Assembly (NCBI RefSeq): GCF_002902625.1
Contig: NZ_PPRG01000008.1
Location: forward strand, 1 to 43,884
Direction: 5' to 3'
Length of the DNA stretch: 43,884 bases
DNA from: Staphylococcus devriesei
GTDB taxonomy: Bacteria > Bacillota > Bacilli > Staphylococcales > Staphylococcaceae
The notes beneath the pieces were generated by a model. That model saw only the letters and a list, made by a program, of their open reading frames with translations. It was not told the origin of the DNA and did not search any database. Shown in pieces: positions 1-9,682 of the stretch (positions are counted from its first letter, which is position 1; each line of letters begins with the position of its first letter). Made by a program: the position numbers and the translations under genes.

Positions 1-85
1 GAAGAGGGATTCGAACCCCCGCGGCCCGTTAAGGCCCTGTCGGTTTTCAAGACCGATCCCTTCAGCCGGACTTGGGTATTCCTCC
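1..85 (-). tRNA. tRNA-Ser (UGA anticodon), 3' end cut by window edge
   Basis: On the minus strand the gene begins GGAGGAA at position 85 (acceptor 5' strand). It shows a D-arm, an anticodon loop reading CTTGAAAA (anticodon TGA), a long class II variable arm typical of tRNA-Ser, and a T-arm with GGTTCGAATC. The window starts three bases into the 3' acceptor strand, so the remaining acceptor bases and discriminator lie outside. It is the gene nearest the gltD 3' end. Confidence 0.93.
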
Positions 86-188
86 AATAAACACAATAAC
101 TATCATACAGTTTTATCCATTGGAAGTCAACCTTTTTATTTTATAAATTATACAATTTTTTTATCATCTTAGCTCTTTAAAATCTATT

Positions 189-1652
189 TTATACTAAGAT
201 TCGTTGTTTTAAGTACTTATCCACTGATTGAGCCACGGCACGTCCCTCTTTAATAGCCCAAACCACTAAGCTTTGACCTCTACGTGCATCCCCTGCCGCG
301 AAAATCTTCTCTTGGTTGGTACGGTAATCCGTATCGTTTGCAACAATCTTATTTTGTTTTGTCATCACATCAAATGCTTTTGGAAGTATTGAGTCCACAC
401 CTTCGAAACCAATTGATAAAAGTACTAAATCCGCTGGCCAATGTCTTTCAGTATCATCCATTACGACCTTACCATCTGATGTTTCTTCTAATATTTGAGT
501 GTAGAGGCCACGAATATTGCCGACAGAATCGACATCATAACGCATGGTTTGTACACCATAAGCGCGTGGCTCTCTACCAAAGCGTGTTTGGTATTCTTTA
601 TGTGCATAATCCATCTTGAAGGCAGGTAACGCTAAAGGCCAGGAAGTATTACTTTTAAAGGTATTTGCTTCAAGTGGTCTACTATTTTTATCAAATTGTA
701 CGATAGATTTACAATTTTCACGTAAAGCCATAGCCACACAATCTGCGCCGGTATCCCCTGTGCCAATCACAATAACGTTTTTATCTTTCGCTGTAATCGT
801 TGGTTTATCAATTTCACCATTTAGCAATTGCGTTTGTTCAGTAAGATAGTCCATCGCAAAATGTATACCCTGGCCAATACGTCCTTCTAATGGTAAATCT
901 CTTGCTTTTTCGGCACCTGTACACAAAATGATGGCATCATATCGTTGTTCGAGTTCTTCTCGTGAGATGTCCACCCCGATGTTAATACCCGTTTTAAATA
1001 CTATGCCCGCCTCTGTCATCAACTGAATCCGACGACGAACTACAGCTTTGTCTAGTTTCATATTAGGTATACCATACATTAGCAAACCACCAGGTTCTGC
1101 CGCTTTTTCAAATACCGTTACCTGGTAACCCTTAAAATTTAATTCGTCAGCCGCTGCAAGTCCAGATGGACCGCTTCCAACAATAGCCACTGATTGTTTT
1201 AAACGTTTAGCCGGTTTCTTTGGTTTAACCCATTCATTATTAAATGCTTCATCAATAATTGTCCGTTCAATCCCTTTAATCGCTACTGCTTCGCGATTAA
1301 TCTTCATTACACATGAATTTTCACATGGTGCTGGACATACGCGTCCTGTAAAGTCTGGAAAATTATTAGTCTCACTTAATCGGTAGTAAGCCTCTTTAAA
1401 GTCTTGATGATAAACTAAGTCATTCCATTCAGGAATGTAGTTGCCTAATGGACAGCCAATAGTTTCCCTTTCAAAAGGAAGCCCTGTCTGACAAAATGGC
1501 GTACCACAGTCCATGCATCTTGCACCTTGTACTGAAGCATCTTCACGTGAAAAACATTGTTGAAACGCTTTATGGTGCTGTATACGTTCAACTAATGATA
1601 GTTCGGATAGTGTTTGTCTCTCATATTTCATAAACCCTTTAAATTCGCCCAT
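189..1652 (-). CDS. gltD: glutamate synthase [NADPH] small subunit
   Basis: 487 aa. The beta subunit of NADPH glutamate synthase carries electrons from NADPH through FAD and iron-sulfur centres to GltB, which turns glutamine and 2-oxoglutarate into two glutamates. The N-terminal part (about 45-125) has cysteine clusters CMDCGTPFC and CPAPCENSC for iron-sulfur binding. An FAD Rossmann motif VGSGPSGLAAA lies near 158 and a second NADPH-type motif VIGTGDTGADC near 298. The C-terminal FAAGDARRGQSLVVWAI is the usual FAD-contacting end. The start has a good AAGGAG 9-10 nt upstream. It lies 18 nt after gltB and is surely cotranscribed. Length is normal for the family. Confidence 0.96.
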   Translation of the reverse strand: MGEFKGFMKYERQTLSELSLVERIQHHKAFQQCFSREDASVQGARCMDCGTPFCQTGLPFERETIGCPLGNYIPEWNDLVYHQDFKEAYYRLSETNNFPDFTGRVCPAPCENSCVMKINREAVAIKGIERTIIDEAFNNEWVKPKKPAKRLKQSVAIVGSGPSGLAAADELNFKGYQVTVFEKAAEPGGLLMYGIPNMKLDKAVVRRRIQLMTEAGIVFKTGINIGVDISREELEQRYDAIILCTGAEKARDLPLEGRIGQGIHFAMDYLTEQTQLLNGEIDKPTITAKDKNVIVIGTGDTGADCVAMALRENCKSIVQFDKNSRPLEANTFKSNTSWPLALPAFKMDYAHKEYQTRFGREPRAYGVQTMRYDVDSVGNIRGLYTQILEETSDGKVVMDDTERHWPADLVLLSIGFEGVDSILPKAFDVMTKQNKIVANDTDYRTNQEKIFAAGDARRGQSLVVWAIKEGRAVAQSVDKYLKQRILV

Positions 1653-1670
1653 TACAGTGTACTCCTTCCT

Positions 1671-4600
1671 TTAGTATATAACTGCTGGCTGTAAGTCTTG
1701 ATCAATTGACGTACGTTCATCATAAAAAGCTGCCAGTTTCGCTTCATCTAACTGAGGCAAACGACGATGTTGTAATTCGATTTTTTGCATCATTAATTCA
1801 TAATCTTTTGGTATAACCTTTACTACACTATTTTCTACATCTCCAAAGCGATTTAAAATAGCTTTAGCTTTCGTACTTTGTGTATAGCGATAGTGTGCTT
1901 CTAACATGCTTTTAAGCAATTCTTTTTCTTCTTTATGACTTACTTTCTTAAACGCTAGTGTCGGCAATGTATTAATACGTTTAAATTGTTTAATATCACT
2001 TGGGAAAATGTAACAAACTCCGCCACTCATACCTTGACCAAAGTTCTTACCTACATCTCCTAGTATTATCACGTGTCCCCCTGTCATATATTCCAGACCA
2101 TGATCCCCAATACCTTCAACAACAACATCGACACCACTATTACGGATACAGAAACGTTCTCCAGCTTTACCATTAATGTAGGCTTTGCCTCGTGAAGCAC
2201 CATAGAAGCATACATTTCCTACGATAATGTCGTTCTCTCGTGGTGAATTTGGTGCTTTGACAACTACTGTACCTCCTGAAAGTCCTTTTCCAACGTAATC
2301 ATTCGCATCCCCAGTATGATGAATGAATAGACCTGTCGGCGCAAAGCCTGCTAAACTTTGACCAGCATGCCCTGACGTATGAGCAGTAATAGTTTGTGGT
2401 GGCAATCCTTTGCTACCATGCTGTTGCGTAATATAACTACCTGTAATGACTCCAACATCCCGTTGCTCATTATTAATCACATAACTTTTTTCAAATTTTC
2501 GTCCATCTTCAATACTTTGTTTAGCATCTTTAAATAAATAATTTAAATCGAAACCACTGTCTAAGTGATGATTTTGACTGATTTCTTTAGTATTCGGTCC
2601 TTCAATTTGATGTAATAGCTTCTCAATACCGAGTGATGCCGCTTTTGAGTTAGGATTAATTTGACTCTCACGTTGTAATAAATCTGTCCGACCTACTAAC
2701 TCTTTAACAGTCTTTAAGCCAAGTGAAGCAAGTATTTCTCTTAATTCTTCAGCTATAAAGTGCATAAAGTTAACGACATGCTCTGCTTTCCCTTTGAACA
2801 GTGCTCTAAGGTCTTTATTTTGCGTAGCCACCCCTACTGGACATGTATCGTTATGACACACTCTCATCATAATGCAACCTAATACTACAAGTGGTGCAGT
2901 CGCAAATCCAAATTCTTCTGCTCCTAGTGCGCACGCTAGAGCAACATCTTTACCTGTCAGTAACTTACCATCAGTCTCTAAACGTACGCGACTGCGTAAG
3001 CCATTTAATTTTAAAGTCTGATGCGTTTCAGCTAAACCGAGCTCCCACGGTAAACCAGCATGTTGAATACTTGTCTTAGGTGAAGCTCCAGTACCTCCGT
3101 CATAACCACTAACTACAATTTTATCGGCAAAGGCTTTAGCTACCCCTGAAGCAATAGTACCTATACCGGTCTTAGAAACTAATTTCACTGCAATATCTGC
3201 ATCTTTATTTGCATTCTTTAAATCATGAATTAACTGCGCTAAATCTTCAATTGAATAAATATCATGATGCGGTGGTGGTGAAATCAACCCAATACCTGGT
3301 GTTGAACCGCGTGTTTCGGCAATCCAAGGATACACTTTTGTACCTGGTAGTTGTCCCCCTTCACCAGGTTTCGCGCCTTGGGCCACCTTAATCTGAAGTT
3401 CACGTGCATGTTGTAAATAATCACTTGTTACCCCAAATCGCCCAGAAGCTACTTGTTTAATACCACTTGCTAGTGAGCTACCGTCTGGTTGAATCTCATA
3501 ACGTTTAGGATTCTCTCCACCTTCACCACTATTACTTTTTCCACCTAATCGATTCATCGCCTGAGCAAGTGTTTGATGTGCTTCTTCTGAAATAGAACCA
3601 TAACTCATTGCGCCGGTATTAAACCTTTTGACGATGGAGTCAATCGATTCCACTTCGCTAACATCAATTGATTGTTGTACCTTAAATTCTAATAAGTCAC
3701 GTAAATGATCCGTTCTATGGTTATGAACTGCATTAGTAAAAGCTTTAAATTGTTGATAGTCATTTTCTCGACAAGCATGTTGTAATAAATGAATAGTAGT
3801 TGGATTAAATACATGGTGTTGCCCTTGTTGACGCCACTGGAATGTACTACCTGATTCTAAATATTGTGCTTGTTTATTTTGACGATCTTTATTTTCACTA
3901 TCAATTTGTTGAATGTTAAGGCCCGACAACTTAGATTGTGTACCTGTAAAATACTTATCGATAACGCTTTGCGATAGACCTACCGCTTCGAATATTTGAG
4001 CCCCTTGATAACTTTGCACTGTCGAAATACCCATTTTCGCCATAACTTTAATTACACCTTCAGACAGTACATCGGTGTACGTTTTAACATTATCGGCAAT
4101 GATACCTTTAAGTCGGCCGCTATCAGTTAAATGTGCAATAGTGTGTTGTGCTAGGTATGGAATAACCGCATTGGCGCCATAACCGAGTAAACAAGCGACA
4201 TGGTGTACTTCACGCGTTTCACCTGATAAAGCAATTAAACTTGTCTTCATACGTAAATCTTCTTTAATTAATAATTGATGGATATGACTAATAGCTAATA
4301 ACATAGGCATGGCGTAGCGTGGTTTCTCTACATCTCCAATAGCCATATTAGTTATAAGACTGCTATCATCAAGTACTAAAATAGTATAGCCTTCACGTGT
4401 TGCTTGAATTGCTTCAGCGCCTATGCGTTCTAATGCTATTTCTAAATCTTCATGATAAATAGTAGATAAATGTTTCACGTTAAACTGACTATGCTTAATC
4501 TTATCTAGTTGTGTAAGTGTTAAAACAGGCTTTGATAGTTGGATACGGTTTAACACTGATGGGTCAGGTCGTAATAAATTACCTTCGCCACCTAAATAAG

Positions 4601-6191
4601 ATAATTCACTTGTTACAATCTTTTCTCGATATGCATCAATAGGTGGATTCGTTACTTGTGCAAATAATTGTTTAAAATAATTAAATAACGATTCCGGGCG
4701 CTCATTTAACACGGCAAGTGGCGCATCATAGCCCATCGCTCCAATAGGATCCTTTTTACCTACTACTAAATCAGTCATATATTTATTGATATCTTCTTTG
4801 GTATAACCAAACTGTTGTTGTAATTTAAAGAGTTGTTGTGATGCTAATAAAGATTGATTATATATAGTTTGATCTAATCTCAAATCAATTTTATAGTCTT
4901 CAAGCCACTGTTGGTATGGATGGCGATGCGCTATACGGGATTTTAGCTCATTATTTTCGATAACCTTGTGCGATTTGAAGTCGACTAATAATAATTTCCC
5001 TGGATTTAACTGTCCTTTAAAAGCAATATTATCTTCTGATACATCCACGACCCCTACTTCAGAAGAAAAAACAATAAAGTTGTCTTTAGTAATAGTATAG
5101 CGTCCAGGACGTAAGCCGTTACGGTCTGTTAGCGCACCAATTTTATCCCCATTACAGAACGAAATCATTGTTGGCCCATCCCAAGGCTCAATTAAATAAC
5201 TATAAAATTCATAAAATGCACGGATGTGCGCATCATTAGATTTGTTATATAGCCATGGTTCTGGCATAAGTAACATAGCCGCTTCTTCAGGTTCCATGGC
5301 TAAAGATAAGAATTCCAAAGCATTATCGGCGATAGCTGAGTCACTACCATCTTCATCTACAATTTGTTGAATCTTGTAATGCTCATCACCAAATAAAGTT
5401 TTAATTAATTGACGTTGACGTGCACGCATCCAATTTACATTGCCTTTAATAGTATTTATTTCGCCGTTATGCATTAATAAACGGTTAGGATGCGCACGTT
5501 TCCAACTTGGAAATGTATTAGTACTAAATCTTGAGTGTACGAGTCCCAACTTCGATTGATAAAGCGGATTATTTAGGTCTAAATACAATTTTTTAATTTG
5601 ATCTGAGCGTAACCAACCTTTATAAACGATAGTCTTATGCGACAAACTTGTGAAGTATAGTTCTAAATCTTGAGTTTCTGCATAATATTCGATTTGTTTT
5701 CTAGCTAAAAATAATTGTTTTACAGGTGTTGGATGCGATGCTAAATCTATAAAAACTTGTTGAATATACGGCATTGTTGCTACTACATGTGGTGCAATCG
5801 CTTGTGTATCAACCGGCACATCCCTATAGCCAATGACCTTTAAACCTTCATCTTCAAAATAGCGATTAAATTGCACTTCATGGCGTGAACCGCCAATCTT
5901 CTCCTTAGAGAAAAAAAGACCTACAGCATAGTCTCCTTCATTAGGTAAGTTAAGATTGACATGTTGTGCGAAGAAGCTAAATGGAATTTCCGTCATAATA
6001 CCAGCGCCATCGCCAGTTATTCCATCGGCACCAACCCCGCCTCGATGGTCTAATCTTCGTAACATTTCTAACGACTTTTCTATAATATCGTGAGATCTTA
6101 AATTATCCATATTGGCGTAGAATCCAATACCACATGCATCATGTTCCTCACGGTAGTCATATAGTCCTCTTTTTAATTCTTCATCAAACAT
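1671..6191 (-). CDS. gltB: glutamate synthase [NADPH] large subunit
   Basis: About 1506 aa, full length. The N-terminal class II glutamine amidotransferase domain starts after a short propeptide-like stretch with the catalytic Cys in HDACGIGF (Cys20 from the chosen start). A central FMN/TIM-barrel synthase domain contains GAMSYGSISEEAHQTLA and GGEGGENPKRY, followed by iron-sulfur cysteines in CIMMRVCHNDTCPVGVA. The C-terminal right-handed beta-helix (GXGXG) domain carries GGTVVVKAP and GERFCIRNSG. The ATG at 6191 is preferred over the in-frame GTG at 6200 because AAAGGAG sits 8 nt before it, and the GTG overlaps that ribosome site. It makes glutamate with GltD. GltC probably controls it from the divergent promoter region. 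Called gltA in Bacillus. Confidence 0.96.
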   Translation of the reverse strand: MFDEELKRGLYDYREEHDACGIGFYANMDNLRSHDIIEKSLEMLRRLDHRGGVGADGITGDGAGIMTEIPFSFFAQHVNLNLPNEGDYAVGLFFSKEKIGGSRHEVQFNRYFEDEGLKVIGYRDVPVDTQAIAPHVVATMPYIQQVFIDLASHPTPVKQLFLARKQIEYYAETQDLELYFTSLSHKTIVYKGWLRSDQIKKLYLDLNNPLYQSKLGLVHSRFSTNTFPSWKRAHPNRLLMHNGEINTIKGNVNWMRARQRQLIKTLFGDEHYKIQQIVDEDGSDSAIADNALEFLSLAMEPEEAAMLLMPEPWLYNKSNDAHIRAFYEFYSYLIEPWDGPTMISFCNGDKIGALTDRNGLRPGRYTITKDNFIVFSSEVGVVDVSEDNIAFKGQLNPGKLLLVDFKSHKVIENNELKSRIAHRHPYQQWLEDYKIDLRLDQTIYNQSLLASQQLFKLQQQFGYTKEDINKYMTDLVVGKKDPIGAMGYDAPLAVLNERPESLFNYFKQLFAQVTNPPIDAYREKIVTSELSYLGGEGNLLRPDPSVLNRIQLSKPVLTLTQLDKIKHSQFNVKHLSTIYHEDLEIALERIGAEAIQATREGYTILVLDDSSLITNMAIGDVEKPRYAMPMLLAISHIHQLLIKEDLRMKTSLIALSGETREVHHVACLLGYGANAVIPYLAQHTIAHLTDSGRLKGIIADNVKTYTDVLSEGVIKVMAKMGISTVQSYQGAQIFEAVGLSQSVIDKYFTGTQSKLSGLNIQQIDSENKDRQNKQAQYLESGSTFQWRQQGQHHVFNPTTIHLLQHACRENDYQQFKAFTNAVHNHRTDHLRDLLEFKVQQSIDVSEVESIDSIVKRFNTGAMSYGSISEEAHQTLAQAMNRLGGKSNSGEGGENPKRYEIQPDGSSLASGIKQVASGRFGVTSDYLQHARELQIKVAQGAKPGEGGQLPGTKVYPWIAETRGSTPGIGLISPPPHHDIYSIEDLAQLIHDLKNANKDADIAVKLVSKTGIGTIASGVAKAFADKIVVSGYDGGTGASPKTSIQHAGLPWELGLAETHQTLKLNGLRSRVRLETDGKLLTGKDVALACALGAEEFGFATAPLVVLGCIMMRVCHNDTCPVGVATQNKDLRALFKGKAEHVVNFMHFIAEELREILASLGLKTVKELVGRTDLLQRESQINPNSKAASLGIEKLLHQIEGPNTKEISQNHHLDSGFDLNYLFKDAKQSIEDGRKFEKSYVINNEQRDVGVITGSYITQQHGSKGLPPQTITAHTSGHAGQSLAGFAPTGLFIHHTGDANDYVGKGLSGGTVVVKAPNSPRENDIIVGNVCFYGASRGKAYINGKAGERFCIRNSGVDVVVEGIGDHGLEYMTGGHVIILGDVGKNFGQGMSGGVCYIFPSDIKQFKRINTLPTLAFKKVSHKEEKELLKSMLEAHYRYTQSTKAKAILNRFGDVENSVVKVIPKDYELMMQKIELQHRRLPQLDEAKLAAFYDERTSIDQDLQPAVIY

Positions 6192-6352
6192 GATGCCCAC
6201 TCCTTTTAAGAATTTTCAGAAAATTTACTATTAATAATAATTAATATAATGTAAAATAACTATCTGAACAATATATTAAATAGATGAGACTGTTCTAATA
6301 ATTAGAAGGTTTATAGCATACAAGAATCTACACACAGTTCGGAGGAATTAGT
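6192..6352. promoter_or_regulatory. gltB-gltC divergent promoter region with candidate GltC dyads
   Basis: This 161 nt AT-rich spacer separates divergent gltB and gltC. It holds nested dyads: ATCT (6262-6265) with AGAT (6282-6285), and GAACA (6266-6270) with TGTTC (6291-6295). GltC in Bacillus binds dyads containing ATCT/AGAT in the equivalent spacer. Assignment of these as GltC boxes is inference from position and symmetry. A GGAGG at 6341-6345 serves gltC. Confidence 0.4.
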
Positions 6353-7240
6353 TTGGAAATAAAACAGCTAAAATATTTCGTTGAAGTAGCTCGTCGAGAA
6401 CATCTTTCGGAGGCGGCATTAGAATTAAATATTGCGCAATCAGCTATAAGTAGACAAATTACATTGTTAGAACAAGAACTGCAAGTTACTTTATTCAATA
6501 GACAAGGAAGGAATATCTATTTAACCTCACAAGGTAAGGCATTATTAAATCAGGCTACCCAAATTTTAGAACAATTAGACGAGACGGTAGCCCTTTTTCA
6601 GCAACAAAATCTTGAAAATGCACGTATAATTAATATTGGATTTGAAGAAAGTTATGCTTCGTACATGATGATGGCAGTAATTCAAACGTTTGAACGTGAC
6701 TATGATAGCAAAATTATCCCTTCGCTAATGACAACCTCAGCTATTATAGATGCCTTACACACTGGGTTAATTGACACGGGTCTAGTCGAGTTAACGCCTG
6801 AATTACAACGCAACCCTAACTTGTCTTTAAAACCATTATTCGAAGAAACATATCATATTTATGTTCCTAAGGATGATACCATGGCTTTAACAGTCCAACC
6901 ACCTTTGGTACAATTTGCAGAACAACGATTATATACTTTAAAACCATTGGCAAGCAGTATAGAGCGCCGTTTAAACAGTGTACTTAAGACGCCTGTTCGC
7001 ACCTTAGGAACAGAAACGCTAGCGCACTATCTTATTCAGCAACAACGAGGCTATGTGATAGCACCAGACTATCTTTCTCTTTCCGATATAAATCATCAAT
7101 TACACGATATTTCATTAGCCCATACAGAACTCAAACGCTCATTTGCGATTGTTGCTAATAAAGATAATAAAAAAGCAGATATTCTTAATTTTATAAATTT
7201 AATACAACAGCTACTCAGTAAAGTCACAACATATCATTAA
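6353..7240 (+). CDS. gltC: LysR-type transcriptional regulator of glutamate synthase
   Basis: 295 aa LysR family protein. The N-terminal winged helix-turn-helix is the standard one (MEIKQLKYFVEVARREHLSE, then QSAISRQITLLEQELQVTLF, residues 1-60), followed by a linker helix and a periplasmic-binding-like effector domain from about 90. The start is TTG, seven nt after GGAGG; no ATG fits the conserved N-terminus. It is transcribed divergently from gltB-gltD, the arrangement of GltC in Bacillus and staphylococci, where the protein activates gltAB in response to 2-oxoglutarate and glutamate levels. Function is assigned from family and position. Confidence 0.9.
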   Translation: MEIKQLKYFVEVARREHLSEAALELNIAQSAISRQITLLEQELQVTLFNRQGRNIYLTSQGKALLNQATQILEQLDETVALFQQQNLENARIINIGFEESYASYMMMAVIQTFERDYDSKIIPSLMTTSAIIDALHTGLIDTGLVELTPELQRNPNLSLKPLFEETYHIYVPKDDTMALTVQPPLVQFAEQRLYTLKPLASSIERRLNSVLKTPVRTLGTETLAHYLIQQQRGYVIAPDYLSLSDINHQLHDISLAHTELKRSFAIVANKDNKKADILNFINLIQQLLSKVTTYH

Positions 7241-7375
7241 TTATTATCATTAAAATAATCGATTGTTACGTTCTTGAGGCTACATAGTTACTGTTTGAAT
7301 CATCGTAACTAGAAGCGTATAATCATTCTGTCATAATAAGGGGAGAAATTAAAAAGTAAATGAGGGTTAGTATTC

Positions 7376-8497
7376 ATGAATAAAAAGAGACACGCGCTTT
7401 TACACTATAGTGTTATGAATTGGCTCATCGCGATTATTGCAGTGATAATGATAGGATCATTCATTTTTACTTTTTTTAATGCGTCTTTTTATAATACTCC
7501 TATAGGTAAGGTGACTCATGTAGAAACAAGTAAAGCACATAAAATAACAGATGAACATCATAATTCTGATTTAAAATATAAACAACGTTTAACTTTAAAT
7601 ATACTCAATGGTAAGTTTAAAAATCAAAGTACTACGCTAACTAATACATATGTTCAATCTCAAGCAGATTCTGAACGCTTTAATACTAATGATAAGGTAC
7701 TCTTGCACATTCAACATAGTCCGAAAGACGCTACAATTTTAGAAAAAAAACGTGATAGCCTGACTGTGGCTATCGTCGGTATATTTATTATGGTCCTACT
7801 ATTTGTAGGTCGGAATGTAGGGCTTCAATCTATCCTATCTCTAGTATTCAATACCGCTACCGTTATTACAGCAATCGCCATCCACAATCATCATCCCTCA
7901 ATAAATTTGTTTTTATTGATGAGTGGAGGTATCGTTATTTCTACGATAGTCACTCTATTATTAGTCACGGGGCTTCATATAAGAACGTGGATTACAGCGA
8001 TAAGTACCTTGATTGGGACGTTTCTATGTATAGGTATTACTCAGCTTATTATAGTGCTTACTGGTGGATCGGGTATTAAATACGAAACAATGAGTTTCTT
8101 AACTTTACCACCTAAAGAAGTCTTTTTAGCTTCGGTACTAATTGGTTCATTAGGCGCAGTCATGGATGTAGCAATTACAATATCTAGTGGTATGTATGAA
8201 ATATTACAACGAACGCCTAATATCTCTATCTCACGTTGGGCACTTGCTGGACGTAATATCGGCCAAGATATTATGGGTACGATGACTAATATCTTACTTT
8301 TTTCATATCTATCAGGCAGTTTAGCGATGTTTTTAATTTACTTGAAAAACGCTAATACCTTTACCTATACTATTTCGATGAATTGGTCTTTAGAAATTGC
8401 ACGAGCCTTAACGGGGGGTATTGGTATCGTACTGACTATGCCGGTAACAATAGGTTTAATGGTGCTATGGCTTAAATGGAAGGGTGTGACACGATGA
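7376..8497 (+). CDS. YibE/F family membrane protein, first of a pair
   Basis: 373 aa. One N-terminal transmembrane helix (about 14-34) is followed by a roughly 90-residue extracytoplasmic region (YNTPIGKVTHVE through TILEKKRDSL), then about seven more membrane helices. YibE/F-type motifs include GSLGAVMDVAITISSGMYE and GRNIGQDIMGTMTNILLFSY. It overlaps the next gene by 4 nt (ATGA), so the two are translationally coupled and probably form a two-subunit membrane complex. The substrate is not established for the family. The start has GAGGG upstream. Confidence 0.85.
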   Translation: MNKKRHALLHYSVMNWLIAIIAVIMIGSFIFTFFNASFYNTPIGKVTHVETSKAHKITDEHHNSDLKYKQRLTLNILNGKFKNQSTTLTNTYVQSQADSERFNTNDKVLLHIQHSPKDATILEKKRDSLTVAIVGIFIMVLLFVGRNVGLQSILSLVFNTATVITAIAIHNHHPSINLFLLMSGGIVISTIVTLLLVTGLHIRTWITAISTLIGTFLCIGITQLIIVLTGGSGIKYETMSFLTLPPKEVFLASVLIGSLGAVMDVAITISSGMYEILQRTPNISISRWALAGRNIGQDIMGTMTNILLFSYLSGSLAMFLIYLKNANTFTYTISMNWSLEIARALTGGIGIVLTMPVTIGLMVLWLKWKGVTR

Positions 8498-9297
8498 ACT
8501 CAATCGTTTTGTTAGCACTAATATTATTAATTTTAATGCTTATTTTTGGTGGGAAAAAGGGGTTAATCTCATATTTAACGCTCTTTTTAAATTTTATTAT
8601 CCTAATTATTAGTATTGTATTTATTATGTTAGGTACACCCATCTACCTCGTGTCATTTATCTTTTGTATAGTTATCGCGGCATGTAATTTATTTATCTTA
8701 AATAGTTATAATATCAAGACTAAAGCCGCCTTCATTGGCACAATAACAACGACAATTATTTTAATCTTAGTTATTTATTTATCAGTAAATATTGGTCACT
8801 TACAAGGATTTGCGACTGAACAACAAGATGAAACGTATATTTTTTCAATGAATATAGGTATCAATATGGTACAATTCTCAATTTTTACTATTATTTTAGC
8901 AGTCATTGCTGCCGTTATTGATTTAACGATTACAATTAGTTCACCAATGTATGAATTGAGTGAAACAAATCCTCAATTATCGCGTACAGAGTTGTTTCAT
9001 TCTGGCATGAGAGTAGGTAGAGAAATCTTGGCCACATCAGCTAATACGATTTATTTAGCTTATTTTGGCGGGCAATTAACCTTATTCTTTTGGTTCTTTC
9101 AACTGCATTATTCGTTTGGTCATATTATCAATTCCAAGATTTTCGCACAAGAATTCGTTTCTATTCTGTTAGGTGGTATTGCAGTAGCTATCAGTATTCC
9201 AATCACTGCCTGGATTACTGCCATATTAATTAAAAATCCTAAGTTTAACCAACAAAATATTAATAATACTGACCCTTCTTCTGAAAATGAAGCATAG
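8494..9297 (+). CDS. YibE/F family membrane protein, second of a pair
   Basis: About 267 aa from ATG 8494, which overlaps the previous stop as ATGA and is preceded by GGAAGGG; an in-frame ATG at 8476 lies inside the upstream gene and overlaps that ribosome site. It is a polytopic membrane protein without the long extracytoplasmic insert of its partner. It repeats the family motifs: AVIAAVIDLTITISSPMYE aligns with the AVMDVAITISSGMYE of gene one, and GREILATSANTIYLAYFGG with GQDIMGTMTNILLFSYLSG. The pair therefore looks like an ancient duplication. Biochemical role unknown. Confidence 0.85.
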   Translation: MNSIVLLALILLILMLIFGGKKGLISYLTLFLNFIILIISIVFIMLGTPIYLVSFIFCIVIAACNLFILNSYNIKTKAAFIGTITTTIILILVIYLSVNIGHLQGFATEQQDETYIFSMNIGINMVQFSIFTIILAVIAAVIDLTITISSPMYELSETNPQLSRTELFHSGMRVGREILATSANTIYLAYFGGQLTLFFWFFQLHYSFGHIINSKIFAQEFVSILLGGIAVAISIPITAWITAILIKNPKFNQQNINNTDPSSENEA

Positions 9298-9302
9298 TAT
9301 AA

Positions 9303-9366
9303 AAAGAGAGCGTCGACAGAAAACTAAGGCTATTCAAAGGTTTCTATCGATGCTCTTCACTTTTTA
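9303..9366 (+). terminator. terminator after the YibE/F pair
   Basis: The arm AGAGAGCGTCGACAGAAA pairs imperfectly with TTTCTATCGATGCTCTTC across a short loop. CACTTTTTAC follows, giving a T-run on the plus strand. Confidence 0.7.
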
Positions 9367-9562
9367 CAATTTTATGATGAAACCTACCGTCCATTCTACT
9401 GTTGAAGCTTCGTTTATCAGGCGTAGAGACTAAGACGTTCATAACTTGTGTGCTAGAGGCTGAGCCATTAATAAAAAAATGGTTTAGCCTTTAGTTATGG
9501 CAGTAGTTGTCTGAAATAAAGATGTGTTCGAGCCTCACTTTCTTCATTTCTAGTCAACCTTG

Positions 9563-9657
9563 CCGGGGTGGGACGACGAAATCTTTGAAATTACATTAGA
9601 TTTCTGTCCCACTCCCTAGATTTCTGTCTCACTCCCTAGATTTCTGTTCCACTCCCG
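9563..9657. repeat. staphylococcal palindromic intergenic repeat with tandemly triplicated 3' arm
   Basis: The left arm (about 9563-9588) reads CCGGGGTGGGACGACGAAAT. Three head-to-tail 20-nt copies of its right arm follow (9598-9617, 9618-9637, 9638-9657), each of the form AGATTTCTGTYYCACTCCC. Related elements lie at 11835-11888, 19150-19200, 37896-37950 and, degraded, 24704-24759. The stem can act as a transcription terminator for the minus-strand NUDIX gene. The stretch 9367-9562 shows no gene. Confidence 0.8.
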
Positions 9658-9682
9658 AACCTCACATATCATTATAAATTTT

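Noticed and set aside
189-6191. Plus-strand frames inside gltBD
   Set aside because: Codon-shadow frames opposite strong, conserved genes.
9598-9657. CRISPR array
   Set aside because: The three 20-nt repeats are directly abutting with no spacers and derive from a terminator-like palindrome.
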